From CAZGNZ01 sp964527215 (lineage in GTDB: Bacteria; Fidelibacterota; Marinisomatia; SCGC-AAA003-L08; JACNLC01), in NCBI GenBank assembly GCA_964527215.1, contig CAZGNZ010000014.1:29522-93521 (forward strand): a stretch of 64,000 nucleotides of DNA, read 5' to 3'. Of the stretch, positions 9,168 to 18,654 are shown in pieces (the stretch's first letter is position 1; every line of letters begins with the position of its first letter). Position numbers and translations under genes: made by a program. The notes under the pieces were generated by a model. It was given only the letters and a program-made list of their open reading frames with translations. It had not been told where the DNA came from and searched no databases.

Positions 9168-10911
9168 TCAGATCCTGATCCCATTCCAGCAGCAGCCAGC
9201 TTCGGAAAAGGGCCTTCTGGGTTTCATTGGGATTTTGGACCTTCACCAGACCTGTGACTTCCGGAGGTTTCGGCAGAGGTATCAATTGAATTGTTCGCAG
9301 CAAACCATCCCTGGATATCAGTAAATCAGCAGGTTCATTAACCTTCAGCTCCAGCAGTCTTTTCATGTAATTATGCTTGTACAGCCGAATGCCGTTAACG
9401 GAAATGATTTCATCATGAACATTGAGTCCGCAGTTTTCAGCCGGCGCATCTGCCAAAACTTTTGTGATCACCATTTCGGACTCTTTGAGCTCCATTCCAA
9501 GCCAGGGTTTGGGATGATTCGGATCGATATTGTTGTATTGAAGGCATATTCCAAATGGATTCAAAACCGCATCCAAATCCATTTCTTCCAAAGATTCCAG
9601 ATATTTCCAGACATCATTCAAGGGTTCACCGGCTGTCGTTTCGCAAATTTCCTTGAAGCTTTCTTCCGTGTACCCATCTCCTGTTTTTCGGAATTCCCGC
9701 CAGAGGATCCTGAATACATCATCCAGGGTTTTCTTTCCCTCGGTGATCCTGCGGATGGTCAAATCCAGCGCCAGTCCGATCAGGCTGCCTTTTAGATAAT
9801 AGGAAATATGTGCATTGACGCTGTGTTCATCCTGCCGATAATGCTTTATCCATGTATCAAAAGAAGAATTCTTTATCGACTGGTGAAGCCGTCCCGGAGT
9901 GGCCAGCATCTTTCGAATATCGGCCTTAAGAAGATTCAGATATTCCTGAACGGTAATAACCTTTGAGCGGCGCAGAAGGAAGTTGTCATAATAGCTGGTT
10001 ATTCCCTCAGTCACCCAGTGCAGCCGGGTATAGTTTTCATTATGGAGGTCAATGGTGTGGAAATCCTGCGGATGGATCCGTTTTACGTTGAAACAGTGGA
10101 AAAACTCATGGGATACCAGACCCATGAATTTGATGTAGTCTGTGCGATTGATAAACCGGTGTCTTGAAAAAATCATACTGGCGCAGTTTTTGTGCTCCAG
10201 TCCGCCGTAACCGGAATTTACGGTTGTCAGGAAAAAGGTGTACCGGTCATAGGGAACAATGCCGAACATGGCATGGGTGACAGTGAGGGTCCGGCGGGTA
10301 TCGCGGATGATTTTCTGCATGTCATAGTTGCCGCTGCCGATAACTGCAAACTGATGAGGAGTTCCGGTGGTCATGAATGGATAAAGTATATGATTGCCAA
10401 TGGCAATAGGGGAGTCCAGCAGTTCAGTGTAATTTTCTGCCGTAAATTCATGATCGCTGCCCTGAACAGCTGGCAAAACCGTCGTGATCGTGGACCAATG
10501 CTCCGGTTTTTCAATAAAGATATGAAACGGTTGATTTTCAAAATTTTTCGGGGCAAGGAAAAGTCCGGCGCCCTGTATCATACCCTGATCGGTATTCAGA
10601 AAACAATTACGAACCGTTTGTTCGAAAGCGTAAACCTGGTAGACAATCGAAACGGAGGTGGAACCATCCAGTTCAACAAGCCAGATATTTTTTCGGGTTT
10701 TATGGATTTCCAGATTTTTTTTACCGTCGCAGGCGGATATTATAAAGACATTTTTGGCATATTCACGGATCAGATACGAGCCTGGTGTCCATACCGGCAG
10801 ATAGACTTCCTGGGATATACCGTCGAGATTGTTCAATTCTAGGGTAACGTGGAATAAATGCTTATGTGGTTCTGGCATCGAAACGTGAAAACGGCTGCCA
10901 GTATTGATCAT
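9151..10911 (-). CDS. M61-family (glycyl aminopeptidase-like) metallopeptidase with PDZ domain
   Basis: 586 residues. Seen: an N-terminal M61 beta domain with YLPVWTPGSYLIREYAKN, the NSGYGGLEHKNC strand, the zinc motif H268-E-F-F-H272 followed by the third ligand E302 in WVTEGITSYYD, and a PDZ domain at about 475-560 (APAENCGLNVHDEIISVNG). No signal peptide is evident, so it appears cytoplasmic. Known: M61 enzymes are zinc aminopeptidases preferring N-terminal glycine or alanine. AGGAG precedes the ATG at 10909-10911. It is first of a tightly overlapping set with thiamine pyrophosphokinase and MscS. Confidence 0.9.
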   Translation of the reverse strand: MINTGSRFHVSMPEPHKHLFHVTLELNNLDGISQEVYLPVWTPGSYLIREYAKNVFIISACDGKKNLEIHKTRKNIWLVELDGSTSVSIVYQVYAFEQTVRNCFLNTDQGMIQGAGLFLAPKNFENQPFHIFIEKPEHWSTITTVLPAVQGSDHEFTAENYTELLDSPIAIGNHILYPFMTTGTPHQFAVIGSGNYDMQKIIRDTRRTLTVTHAMFGIVPYDRYTFFLTTVNSGYGGLEHKNCASMIFSRHRFINRTDYIKFMGLVSHEFFHCFNVKRIHPQDFHTIDLHNENYTRLHWVTEGITSYYDNFLLRRSKVITVQEYLNLLKADIRKMLATPGRLHQSIKNSSFDTWIKHYRQDEHSVNAHISYYLKGSLIGLALDLTIRRITEGKKTLDDVFRILWREFRKTGDGYTEESFKEICETTAGEPLNDVWKYLESLEEMDLDAVLNPFGICLQYNNIDPNHPKPWLGMELKESEMVITKVLADAPAENCGLNVHDEIISVNGIRLYKHNYMKRLLELKVNEPADLLISRDGLLRTIQLIPLPKPPEVTGLVKVQNPNETQKALFRSWLLLEWDQDLNARDD

Positions 10912-11419
10912 AAAAACTCCTATGGCCGGAAAAAAATTGTCAATGTGAATGGATGTCCTGTTTGCCCTGAATTCAAATCCTGGTAATTCCGGAATCCGTA
11001 CTCTCAGCTCACACCACGGAATGCCTTATGAAGATATCCAACAAAATTCGGAATTCCGCTGAAAACAGCTTAAAGGATAATGATCTGTCTGAAATGAAAA
11101 TGGATATTAAAAACCCACTCATTCCATCCATTAGATTTCTTCTGTTAAAAAACGAGTGAAAGATTCAGGTTAGCTGCCAAATAGGATCAATAAATTTAAT
11201 AGAATTTTAACCGGAAAAAAATCAGAAATTGGATCATTTTTTATTAATATTTTGAAGTTCGGTTGCTGGTGTTTTAACGGGAATTTCCGCTGAGCAGCCT
11301 GCAGGGAAACGGGGGCGAGATGGCTGAAAGATTTTTTTACAGTTCAGTCCGGATGCCGGCCTTTGAATGCAGATTCAAATCATTGCATTCACTGTCTCAA
11401 GGGTATTTAAATTACAGTC
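10912..11419. other. 508-bp divergent intergenic region
   Basis: It lies between the M61 peptidase (minus) and the SpoU methyltransferase (plus) and must carry both promoters. Two 10-bp perfect palindromes are present, ATTCCGGAAT at 10986-10995 and CGGAATTCCG at 11049-11058, 63 bp apart. An AT-rich tract runs from about 11170 to 11270. No gene, RNA or terminator was recognised. Confidence 0.45.
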
Positions 11420-11968
11420 ATGCACAGGAATAAACGATCCAACGATGAGCTGAAAGCTGACCGGCCGACAATGTCGGAAGTCCAAAAGATCCCCAGGCTT
11501 CCGGTTTCGGTCCTGGTGGAAAATGTCCGTTCGGTTCACAATGTCGGTGCTGTTTTCAGGTCCGCGGACGGTTTCGGAGCTGAACACGTCTATCTTGCCG
11601 GATATACTGCCTGCCCGCCGCGGAGCGATCTTCACAAAACCGCTCTCGGGGCGGAAGAATCCGTCCCGTGGTCGCATCACCCTGAGCCGCTGAAGCTGGC
11701 ACAAACTCTTCGCGATGAAGGCCTGCAGCTGGTGGCACTGGAACAGACCTGGGAATCCGTATCGATATATGATGTGTGCTGGCGGTTTCCGGTCTGCTAT
11801 GTTGTGGGCAATGAAGTGACGGGGGTTTCGGAAGAAATGATTGCTGTCTGCGAGAAATGCATCGAAATTCCAATGAGGGGACTGAAGCAGTCGCTCAATG
11901 TGTCGGTAGCCGCCGGAATCGTCGGTTATGAGATCGGCCGAGTGTATTGTACCATGCACAATGCCTGA
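11420..11968 (+). CDS. SpoU/TrmH-family RNA 2'-O-methyltransferase
   Basis: 182 residues. Seen: the three SPOUT motifs in order, NVRSVHNVGAVFRSADGFG near residue 36, VCYVVGNEVTGVSEE near 125 and IPMRGLKQSLNVSVAAGI near 150. Together they form the trefoil-knot SAM site with the catalytic arginine in motif 1. It lacks an N-terminal RNA-binding extension, so it is closer to TrmH/TrmL-like small members. The RNA target (tRNA or rRNA) cannot be read from sequence. The ribosome site before 11420 is weak; an in-frame ATG at 11471 is an alternative start that keeps all motifs. A saccharopine-dehydrogenase-like gene follows on the same strand. Confidence 0.88.
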   Translation: MHRNKRSNDELKADRPTMSEVQKIPRLPVSVLVENVRSVHNVGAVFRSADGFGAEHVYLAGYTACPPRSDLHKTALGAEESVPWSHHPEPLKLAQTLRDEGLQLVALEQTWESVSIYDVCWRFPVCYVVGNEVTGVSEEMIAVCEKCIEIPMRGLKQSLNVSVAAGIVGYEIGRVYCTMHNA

Positions 11969-12044
11969 GGCCGGACATGCTGTACCGGGCAGTGTCCGTG
12001 ATGGACGGGGAAACAGGAGATTGTTTAACACCGCTGAAAACAAT

Positions 12045-13226
12045 ATGGATGAAAATATGAAAAAATATAATTACGGAATACTTGGAGCCGGTCGTCAGGG
12101 ACTCGCCGCCGCCTATGATTTGGCGCGTTTTGGGAAAGCCGGGCATATACATCTCTGGGATATGAATCTGTCCGCTGCTGTTGACGGGGCGGAAAAAATT
12201 AACGGAATTGCGGAAGTTGATTTCGTGTCCGGCAGCCGTGTAAATGCCGCTGAGATCCCGGAACTAAAGAAGGCTTTCAGGCAGATTGATACTGTGATCG
12301 TTGCGGTTCCCTTTAAATTCATTCCGGGAATTACACAGGCAGCGATTGAAGCTGAAATCAATATGGTTGACATGGGCGGACATACCGGTATCGTGCGAAA
12401 CCAGCTCGACATGTCGGATCAGGCCCGGGAAAAGGGTATCGTCATCGTGCCGGACTGCGGTATGGGACCCGGTATGAACATCACGATGGCACTGCTGGCT
12501 ATGGAGCAGATGGATACGCCGCGGCATGTCAGAATTTGGGACGGCGGCATCCCTGCCGATCCCTGCGAACCCTGGAATTATGCCTTGTTTTTCAATATTA
12601 ACGGTTTAACCAACGAATATTTCGGAAGTGCCTACTTTCTGCGGGACGGCAGAATTCAGGAAGTCCCCTGTTTTGAAGGATATGAAAGACTGGATTTTCC
12701 CGAACCGTACGGACAGCTGGAAGCCGCGGTAACCTCCGGCGGTCTCTCCACTGCTCCCTGGACACTTAAAGGCACACTGGAAACACTTGAGAACAAGACG
12801 TTGCGGTATCCGGGCCATTTCGAATGGATGAAAGGGTATCGACAGCTGGGTCTGTTTGAGGAATCACCGGTTGAAATTTTAGGGATGGAGCTTGTCCCGA
12901 GAGAGATTTATCATGAACTGCTGGTCAGACAGCTCCCGGACAGGGTTCCGGATGTATGTCTGATGAGAGTTGAGTGCCTTGGAACCCATCAGGGAAAACC
13001 GAGACGGGCGGAAATCAATGCAGTTGAATTGTACGATTCCCGGACTGATCTTCTGGCGATGGAAAAATGGACCGGGTGGCATTGTGCCATTGTTGCCATA
13101 CTTGCCACAACCGGTGAAATTGAACCTGGTGTGATCTCTGTTGAAAAAGCCGTTTCCGGTTCCAGATTTCTTCAAGAGGCAGAAAAAAGAGGATATGATA
13201 TCCAAATTGAAGTTCAGGATGAATAA
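12045..13226 (+). CDS. Saccharopine dehydrogenase-family oxidoreductase
   Basis: About 393 residues from ATG 12045, or 389 from ATG 12057. An upstream extension to 11928 would overlap the SpoU gene and lacks homology-like character, so it is rejected. Seen: a Rossmann NAD(P) site YGILGAGRQGLAAAYDLARF, then IDTVIVAVPF near 85 and NMVDMGGHTGIVRNQL near 110. After that comes the VIVPDCGMGPGMNITMAL segment of saccharopine reductase/lysine 6-dehydrogenase relatives. The C-terminal half holds the substrate domain. Known family reactions act on amino-acid imines (lysine, saccharopine, carboxynorspermidine). The precise substrate is unknown here. It stands alone between the SpoU gene and truA. Confidence 0.78.
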   Translation: MDENMKKYNYGILGAGRQGLAAAYDLARFGKAGHIHLWDMNLSAAVDGAEKINGIAEVDFVSGSRVNAAEIPELKKAFRQIDTVIVAVPFKFIPGITQAAIEAEINMVDMGGHTGIVRNQLDMSDQAREKGIVIVPDCGMGPGMNITMALLAMEQMDTPRHVRIWDGGIPADPCEPWNYALFFNINGLTNEYFGSAYFLRDGRIQEVPCFEGYERLDFPEPYGQLEAAVTSGGLSTAPWTLKGTLETLENKTLRYPGHFEWMKGYRQLGLFEESPVEILGMELVPREIYHELLVRQLPDRVPDVCLMRVECLGTHQGKPRRAEINAVELYDSRTDLLAMEKWTGWHCAIVAILATTGEIEPGVISVEKAVSGSRFLQEAEKRGYDIQIEVQDE

Positions 13227-13338
13227 CTTCCCGGGGAATCACCGGCTGCATAACAATGCATTCCGCTGCTTTGATATATTGATGACTGATCAATTGAAAT
13301 CAGGGTACATTTAATGCTTGGAAATCTGAGAAATCCTC

Positions 13339-14148
13339 ATGAATACGCGGAATTTTCTATTTACAATAGAATACGACGGAACTGAGTTTCACGGCTGGCA
13401 GATACAGCCGACGGATCGATCTGTACAGGGTGATATCGAGACGGCAATTCGGGATCTGCTTCCGGATCAGAAGATCACACTGTACGGTGGAGGACGCACG
13501 GACTCCGGTGTCCATGCCCGGGAACAGATTGCCAATATCCACCTCGATACGAAGTTGGCGCCATTCGAGCTGAAGAATGCTGTCAACGCACGGCTGAAAA
13601 GGGATGTCCGGCTGCAAAACTGTCGTATTGTTCCGAATGATTTTCATTCCAGGTACTCACCTATTGCCCGGGAATATTCTTACACGGTTGTCCGCAATTA
13701 TTCCGCCATTGACAGACGGCTGACCTGGTACGTGAAATACCCACTTGACTTCGATCTGCTGAACCAGTGTGCCGCCAGGCTGAAAGGTGAGCATGACTTC
13801 ACCGCCTTCTGTAAAGCCACGGCTGAAGTGAATCACAAAAGATGCATTGTGTACAGGTCGGAATGGAATGGCTGCCAAGATCGGCTGGTCTATCATGTAA
13901 CGGCCAATCGGTTTCTGCAGCATATGGTGCGTTACCTTGCCGGAACGATGGTGGAGGTGGCAAGGGGCCGGTTTTCACTGGATGATTTTGACGGCATGCT
14001 GAACCAGACCAGGAAAGACCTGACCGTTGTTCGAGCACCTGCCCAGGGACTGGTCCTGGAAAAACTGTTTCTGGAACAAACCGCTGATGCAGAGACTCTG
14101 AAGTCTGATGAAGCCGTTTCATTCCACGCAGCGGGGGATTCAATCTGA
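13339..14148 (+). CDS. truA: tRNA pseudouridine(38-40) synthase
   Basis: 269 residues. Seen: the start FLFTIEYDGTEFHGWQIQP, the catalytic motif GGGRTDSGVHAREQ with Asp55, then RYSPIAREYSYTV and RFLQHMVRYLAGTMVEVARG typical of TruA. Known: it converts uridines 38-40 of the tRNA anticodon arm to pseudouridine as a cytoplasmic homodimer. The start at ATG 13339 is the only one that preserves the N-terminal beta strand. It is followed by the HtrA protease with a 29-nt gap, so they may be co-transcribed. Confidence 0.95.
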   Translation: MNTRNFLFTIEYDGTEFHGWQIQPTDRSVQGDIETAIRDLLPDQKITLYGGGRTDSGVHAREQIANIHLDTKLAPFELKNAVNARLKRDVRLQNCRIVPNDFHSRYSPIAREYSYTVVRNYSAIDRRLTWYVKYPLDFDLLNQCAARLKGEHDFTAFCKATAEVNHKRCIVYRSEWNGCQDRLVYHVTANRFLQHMVRYLAGTMVEVARGRFSLDDFDGMLNQTRKDLTVVRAPAQGLVLEKLFLEQTADAETLKSDEAVSFHAAGDSI

Positions 14149-14177
14149 AATTTGATGAATTAAATGGATTGGGAAGC

Positions 14178-15314
14178 ATGATCAGAAAAGTAATTTTTGG
14201 CGTTTTGGTGCTGTGGGCGTTTGTGTTGAGTTATTATTACATCAGCAACTCTGCAAATGCCCAGAACGAAAGCAGTACTGTTCCAAGCAGTATCAGCTCA
14301 TCCAGACAGACTGCCATCACACGGGCTGTTGAGAAAGCCGCACCGGCAGTGGTTGGAATCAATGTTACGCAGGTGAAGCGGCAGCGGACAAATTCGCTGT
14401 TTCTGGATCCTTTCTGGGGCGGTTTTTTCCCAAAAACACGCACGTATACCGTGGAAAACCTGGGTTCCGGGGTGGTGATCAGTCCGGACGGATACACGGT
14501 GACCAATGCCCACGTGGTGGAGGATGCCTTTGAAATCATCGTCACAATGCCTGGCGGCAAGCAGTTTTATGCGGAACTGATCGGGCTGGATAATCTGACC
14601 GATTTGGCTCTGCTGAAAATTGATGAGAAAAACATGCCGTATGCCGCAATCGGGAATTCAGAAGATCTGCTGGTGGGGGAGTGGGCCATTGCACTGGGGA
14701 ATCCCCTCGGCCTGTTTGATGTGGGATACATGCCCACCGCCACGGCCGGCATCATCAGCGGCCTGCATCTGAATTTCGGTCAGAAAGAGGCCGGACGTGT
14801 GTATCAGGACATGATCCAGACGGATGCATCCATTAATCCCGGAAACAGTGGCGGTCCGCTGGTGAACGCAAACGGAGAGCTGATCGGAATAAATACGTTT
14901 ATCATGACCGGAAGCGGATACTCCACCGGATCTATCGGTATCGGATTTGCCATTCCGATCAACCGTGTACAGGAAATTATTGAAGATCTGAAGAAGTACG
15001 GTAAGGTAGAGCGTAATTTCAGAACCGGGGTGCAGGTTCAGACAGTGGATTACTATCTCCAGAAATATCTCCATCTGCCGTCCGCGGAAGGAGTGATCAT
15101 TACCGATGTTGAATATCATTCCGCCGGTGAAGATGCCGGACTCCAGATCGGAGACATAATCCTGAAAGTGGATAACCGGCCTGTCAACAGTCGCGATGAA
15201 ATCCTGAAAGTCATTGATGAGGGATTCCATAAGGCCGGTGACGACATACTGCTGGATGTATGGCGGGATGGAAAAAATATACAGCTTAATCTTGAACTGG
15301 CGGAGCGTAAATGA
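14178..15314 (+). CDS. HtrA/Deg-family serine protease with one PDZ domain
   Basis: 378 residues from the ATG at 14178; an upstream in-frame TTG at 14169 is not favoured. Seen: an N-terminal membrane anchor at 4-23, then a Ser/Thr/Gln linker. The trypsin-like domain carries His112 (TNAHVVED), Asp142 (LTDLALLKID) and Ser224 (NPGNSGGPLVN). One PDZ domain follows at about 290-375 (AGEDAGLQIGDIILKVDN). A single PDZ and an uncleaved anchor resemble DegS-type proteases more than DegP. Known: periplasmic quality control or stress-signal proteolysis. Its stop overlaps the purB start by 4 nt (ATGA), so it is co-transcribed with the purine genes. Confidence 0.93.
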   Translation: MIRKVIFGVLVLWAFVLSYYYISNSANAQNESSTVPSSISSSRQTAITRAVEKAAPAVVGINVTQVKRQRTNSLFLDPFWGGFFPKTRTYTVENLGSGVVISPDGYTVTNAHVVEDAFEIIVTMPGGKQFYAELIGLDNLTDLALLKIDEKNMPYAAIGNSEDLLVGEWAIALGNPLGLFDVGYMPTATAGIISGLHLNFGQKEAGRVYQDMIQTDASINPGNSGGPLVNANGELIGINTFIMTGSGYSTGSIGIGFAIPINRVQEIIEDLKKYGKVERNFRTGVQVQTVDYYLQKYLHLPSAEGVIITDVEYHSAGEDAGLQIGDIILKVDNRPVNSRDEILKVIDEGFHKAGDDILLDVWRDGKNIQLNLELAERK

Positions 15315-16615
15315 TAGAACGGTACACCACTCCGGATATGGGTCGGATATGGTCTGATGAGACCAAATTTCAAACCTGGAAAAAGGTTGAAATCGCTGTA
15401 ACGGAAGTGCTCGCGGAAATGGGAATTGTCCCCAAGGAGGCATTTGACACCATTCGGGACAGGGCCGATTTTTCCGTTGAACGCATTCTGGAAATCGAAA
15501 AAACCACCCGACATGACGTTATTGCGTTTCTGACAAATATGGCCGAATACATCGGTCCCGAATCGCGATATGTCCACATGGGTATGACTTCATCTGACCT
15601 CCTGGATACCTCTCTGGCATTATTGTGTGCAGAGGCCGGAGACGTCATCATGGAAAAACTGAACCGGTTCCATCAGCTTCTGCGGCGGAAAGCCGTGCAG
15701 TACCGGCACACCTACCAGATCGGACGCAGTCACGGTGTACATGCGGAACCCATCACTTTCGGTCTGAAACTGGCATTGTGGAGTGAAGAGATTGGCCGTC
15801 ATATAGCGCGCTGGCAGAGAGCCGTGGACAGTATTTCGACCGGTAAAATCTCCGGTGCGGTCGGAACATACCAGCATCTGGATCCCGAAGTGGAACAGGC
15901 TGCGTGCGCAAAGCTGGGACTGAGGGCAGCAACCGTATCCAGTCAGATCGTCCAGCGGGATCACCATGCCGAGTACCTTACCACCCTGGCGCTCATCGGT
16001 GCGACCATTGAGAAGATCGCCGTTGAAATTCGTCATCTGCAGCGAACTGAAGTTATGGAAGCGGAAGAACCGTTTCGGAAAGGGCAGAAGGGATCATCGG
16101 CCATGCCGCATAAACGAAATCCCATCATCACTGAACGCATGACGGGTCTGGCCCGTCTGCTGCGGGGAAACGCCCATGTCGGCTTGGAAAATGTTGCCCT
16201 CTGGCATGAACGCGATATCTCGCACAGCTCGGTGGAACGCATCATTCTTCCCGACTCCACCACGGCCATGGACTATATGCTGACCAAAATGCTGGTTCTG
16301 GTTGAGGATATGGTGATTTACCCGGACAACATGATGGCCAATATCAACCGGACCAACGGACTGATTTTCAGTCAGGAAATCCTGCTGGCACTGGTCCGCG
16401 CAGGAATGGTTCGAGAGGAAGCCTATGCGGTTGTCCAGAAATGTGCCATGGAATCATGGCAGGAAGGCACCGATTTCCGATCCTTGCTGGAGAAGGATGA
16501 AGCAATCTGCGGTTTCCTGAAAACAGAAGAACTGGATGACCTGTTTGATCTGAAGAAAATTCTGATCAATATTGATAAAGTATTCAAAAGACTGGGGTTG
16601 GAAAATGGAAATTAA
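15311..16615 (+). CDS. purB: Adenylosuccinate lyase
   Basis: 434 residues, the short PurB form found in Bacillus and Thermotoga. Seen: TTRHDVIAFLTNMAEYI near 65, the base His141 in IGRSHGVHAEPITFG and the mobile signature loop GSSAMPHKRNPI with Ser262/Ser263. Known: it removes fumarate from SAICAR and from adenylosuccinate in purine synthesis. It overlaps the HtrA gene by 4 nt upstream and purC by 11 nt downstream, which is consistent with one transcript. Confidence 0.96.
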   Translation: MIERYTTPDMGRIWSDETKFQTWKKVEIAVTEVLAEMGIVPKEAFDTIRDRADFSVERILEIEKTTRHDVIAFLTNMAEYIGPESRYVHMGMTSSDLLDTSLALLCAEAGDVIMEKLNRFHQLLRRKAVQYRHTYQIGRSHGVHAEPITFGLKLALWSEEIGRHIARWQRAVDSISTGKISGAVGTYQHLDPEVEQAACAKLGLRAATVSSQIVQRDHHAEYLTTLALIGATIEKIAVEIRHLQRTEVMEAEEPFRKGQKGSSAMPHKRNPIITERMTGLARLLRGNAHVGLENVALWHERDISHSSVERIILPDSTTAMDYMLTKMLVLVEDMVIYPDNMMANINRTNGLIFSQEILLALVRAGMVREEAYAVVQKCAMESWQEGTDFRSLLEKDEAICGFLKTEELDDLFDLKKILINIDKVFKRLGLENGN

Positions 16616-17558
16616 AAATCAGCTGCAATATACACTGAATGAATTCAACGTAACCGGCCTTGGAAAGCACTACCGGGGAAAAGTCCGCGATAATTACATC
16701 CAGGATGACCAAATACTCATCGTCACGACAGACCGGATATCCGCCTTTGATCGTGTGCTCAGCACGATTCCGTTCAAGGGTGAAATCCTGACGCAGATTG
16801 CCCGATTCTGGTTTGATAAATCCAGTTCCATTGTTCCGAATCACATCATCAGTTATCCTGATCCCCAGGTGATGTCCGCGAAAAAAGTGGATATACTGCC
16901 GGTCGAAATGATCGTGCGAAACTATATTACCGGCAGCCTCTGGCGGGAATATGAGCAGGGAATCAACGGGCAGTATGGTTTTCTGCTGCCGGACGGACTG
17001 GTAAAAAACCAAAAATTTGATACACCTATTTTGACGCCGTCCACCAAAGCAGAATACGGAAAGCATGACGAACCCATATCCCGGCAGGAAATCATCAGTC
17101 TGGGACTGGTGGATGAGGGTATTTACAAAAAGGTGGAAAATTATGCTTTGCAGCTGTTTGCCCTTGGAAAGGAGTGGGCTGCAGGTCGGGGTCTGATTCT
17201 GGTTGATACGAAATACGAATTCGGACTGCGGGACGGTGAAGTGATTCTGGCGGATGAAGTGCACACTCCCGATTCCAGCCGGTACTGGATTGCCGATGAA
17301 TACGAATCCCGTTTCAGGAATAATCAGGATCAGAAAATGCTTGATAAAGAAAATATTCGGCAGTGGCTGATTGAACAGGGATTCTCAGGAGATGGCACTC
17401 CGCCCGAGCTGACCGATGAAGTTCGAGTTGACTTGGCGGAGAAATACATTCGGCTGTATCAGATACTGACAGGGAAATCGTACCGGATCGAAACAGGAAG
17501 TGTGGAAAAACGCATTCTGTCAAACTTGAAGGATGCCGGATATGCGGTGGACCAGTGA
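16605..17558 (+). CDS. purC: Phosphoribosylaminoimidazole-succinocarboxamide (SAICAR) synthase
   Basis: 317 residues from the ATG at 16605, preceded by GGGG within the end of purB. An ATG at 16572 would add 11 residues and is less likely. Seen: GKHYRGKVRDNYI, TDRISAFDRVLSTIPFKGE, VEMIVRNYITGSLWREY, and the LILVDTKYEFGL and DEVHTPDSSRYW nucleotide-site motifs. This is the longer (about 300 residues) SAICAR synthetase type. Known: it joins CAIR and aspartate with ATP, the step just before PurB. A 183-nt gap separates it from purS. Confidence 0.96.
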   Translation: MEIKNQLQYTLNEFNVTGLGKHYRGKVRDNYIQDDQILIVTTDRISAFDRVLSTIPFKGEILTQIARFWFDKSSSIVPNHIISYPDPQVMSAKKVDILPVEMIVRNYITGSLWREYEQGINGQYGFLLPDGLVKNQKFDTPILTPSTKAEYGKHDEPISRQEIISLGLVDEGIYKKVENYALQLFALGKEWAAGRGLILVDTKYEFGLRDGEVILADEVHTPDSSRYWIADEYESRFRNNQDQKMLDKENIRQWLIEQGFSGDGTPPELTDEVRVDLAEKYIRLYQILTGKSYRIETGSVEKRILSNLKDAGYAVDQ

Positions 17559-17699
17559 TAAATTTGCAAACCGCATGTTATTACATCAGTTATCAGGATT
17601 AAACGGATAATGCGGGGAATCTTTTTATTTTCCTGCTTACCCGGTTGTTGTTTTGCTTCAGAAAGTGACCTCAAAACTGCCCAATAGATGAAATAAAAG

Positions 17700-17723
17700 C
17701 GTAATTTTCGACATTGAATTACG
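17700..17723 (+). promoter_or_regulatory. Inverted repeat upstream of purS
   Basis: Perfect 7-bp arms CGTAATT (17700-17706) and AATTACG (17717-17723) are separated by 10 nt and end 18 nt before the purS ATG, close to its AAGGAA ribosome site. It could be a repressor operator or an RNA hairpin that affects purS translation. Only the symmetry is seen; the function is inferred. Confidence 0.35.
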
Positions 17724-17741
17724 ACAGAATAAGGAATTTAT

Positions 17742-17987
17742 ATGAAAGCAAAAGTATTCATTACCTATAAAGACGGGATTCTGGACCCGGAGGGCAACAC
17801 GGTATGCAAAGCGCTTCAGAATATTGGTCTGGACAAAATTGACACGGTTCAGTTCGGGAAATATATTGAGTTGACTTTCAGCGATGCAGACAAAACAGAG
17901 GCCGAGATTTTAACCGATGCCGCCTGTCGTAAACTGCTGGCAAACCACAACACCGAGCAGTACCGCTTTGAGGTGGTTGACGAATGA
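17742..17987 (+). CDS. purS: FGAM synthase small subunit
   Basis: 81 residues, the normal size. Seen: KAKVFITYKDGILDPEGNTV, then the IDTVQFGKYIEL core that forms the intertwined PurS dimer. Known: PurS bridges PurL and PurQ in the three-part formylglycinamidine ribonucleotide synthase. AAGGAA precedes the ATG, and the stop overlaps the purQ start by 4 nt (ATGA). purL is not present in the window. Confidence 0.95.
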   Translation: MKAKVFITYKDGILDPEGNTVCKALQNIGLDKIDTVQFGKYIELTFSDADKTEAEILTDAACRKLLANHNTEQYRFEVVDE

Positions 17988-18652
17988 TGCGTTTTGCCGT
18001 ACTGGTTTTCCCCGGTTCAAACTGCGATCACGATGCCTACTATGTGCTGAGGCATATGGACGGCAGTCTGGTTGAGTTTGTATGGCACAAGGAACATGAC
18101 CTTGACCGCTTTGATGCCATCGTTATTCCCGGCGGTTTTTCATATGGGGATTATCTCAGGGCCGGATCCATCGCCAAGTTTTCACCCATAATGAAGTCGG
18201 TGGTGGATGCTGCCGGCAAGGGGAAACCCATCATCGGTATCTGCAACGGATTCCAGATTTTGGTGGAAACGGATTTGCTTCCCGGCGCGCTCATCGCCAA
18301 TAAAAAACTGAAGTTTCTCAGTCAGAACGTCACACTGAAAGTGGAAACGGTCCAGTCGGTGTTCACCCGCAATCTGGATGTCGGGCAGATTCTCACGATG
18401 CCCATTGCGCATAAACAGGGGAATTATTTTGCAGATGACGATACCTTGAAGATGCTGCAGGATCAAAACCAGATTGCATTTACCTATTCTGCGAAGGGCA
18501 GCGGCAACCCCAACGGATCCGTTCACGACATCGCAGGGGTTCTGAATGAAAAACGGAATGTGCTCGGGATGATGCCCCATCCTGAACGGGCAGCTGAGAA
18601 CATCCTGAGTTCCAAAGACGGCTTGGCCATTTTTGAATCCATACTGAGCTGA
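17984..18652 (+). CDS. purQ: FGAM synthase glutaminase subunit
   Basis: 222 residues. Seen: a class I glutamine amidotransferase with AVLVFPGSNCDHDAYY, VIPGGFSYGDYLRAG, nucleophile Cys87 in PIIGICNGFQILVE, and the His/Glu pair in MMPHPERAAEN near the end. Known: it hydrolyses glutamine to feed ammonia to PurL. There is a 4-nt overlap with purS, and the next gene starts 2 nt after its stop, so the operon is tightly packed. Of the two adjacent ATG codons, 17984 is taken because it overlaps the purS stop. Confidence 0.96.
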   Translation: MMRFAVLVFPGSNCDHDAYYVLRHMDGSLVEFVWHKEHDLDRFDAIVIPGGFSYGDYLRAGSIAKFSPIMKSVVDAAGKGKPIIGICNGFQILVETDLLPGALIANKKLKFLSQNVTLKVETVQSVFTRNLDVGQILTMPIAHKQGNYFADDDTLKMLQDQNQIAFTYSAKGSGNPNGSVHDIAGVLNEKRNVLGMMPHPERAAENILSSKDGLAIFESILS

Positions 18653-18654
18653 AT

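Noticed and set aside
11375..12043. 222-codon frame antisense to the SpoU gene
   Set aside because: It is longer than the SpoU frame, but its translation has no conserved motif, while the opposite strand has all three SPOUT motifs.
11928..12044. N-terminal extension of the saccharopine-dehydrogenase-like protein
   Set aside because: It would overlap the SpoU gene by 41 nt and precedes the Rossmann start with unlike sequence; ATG 12045 or 12057 fits better.
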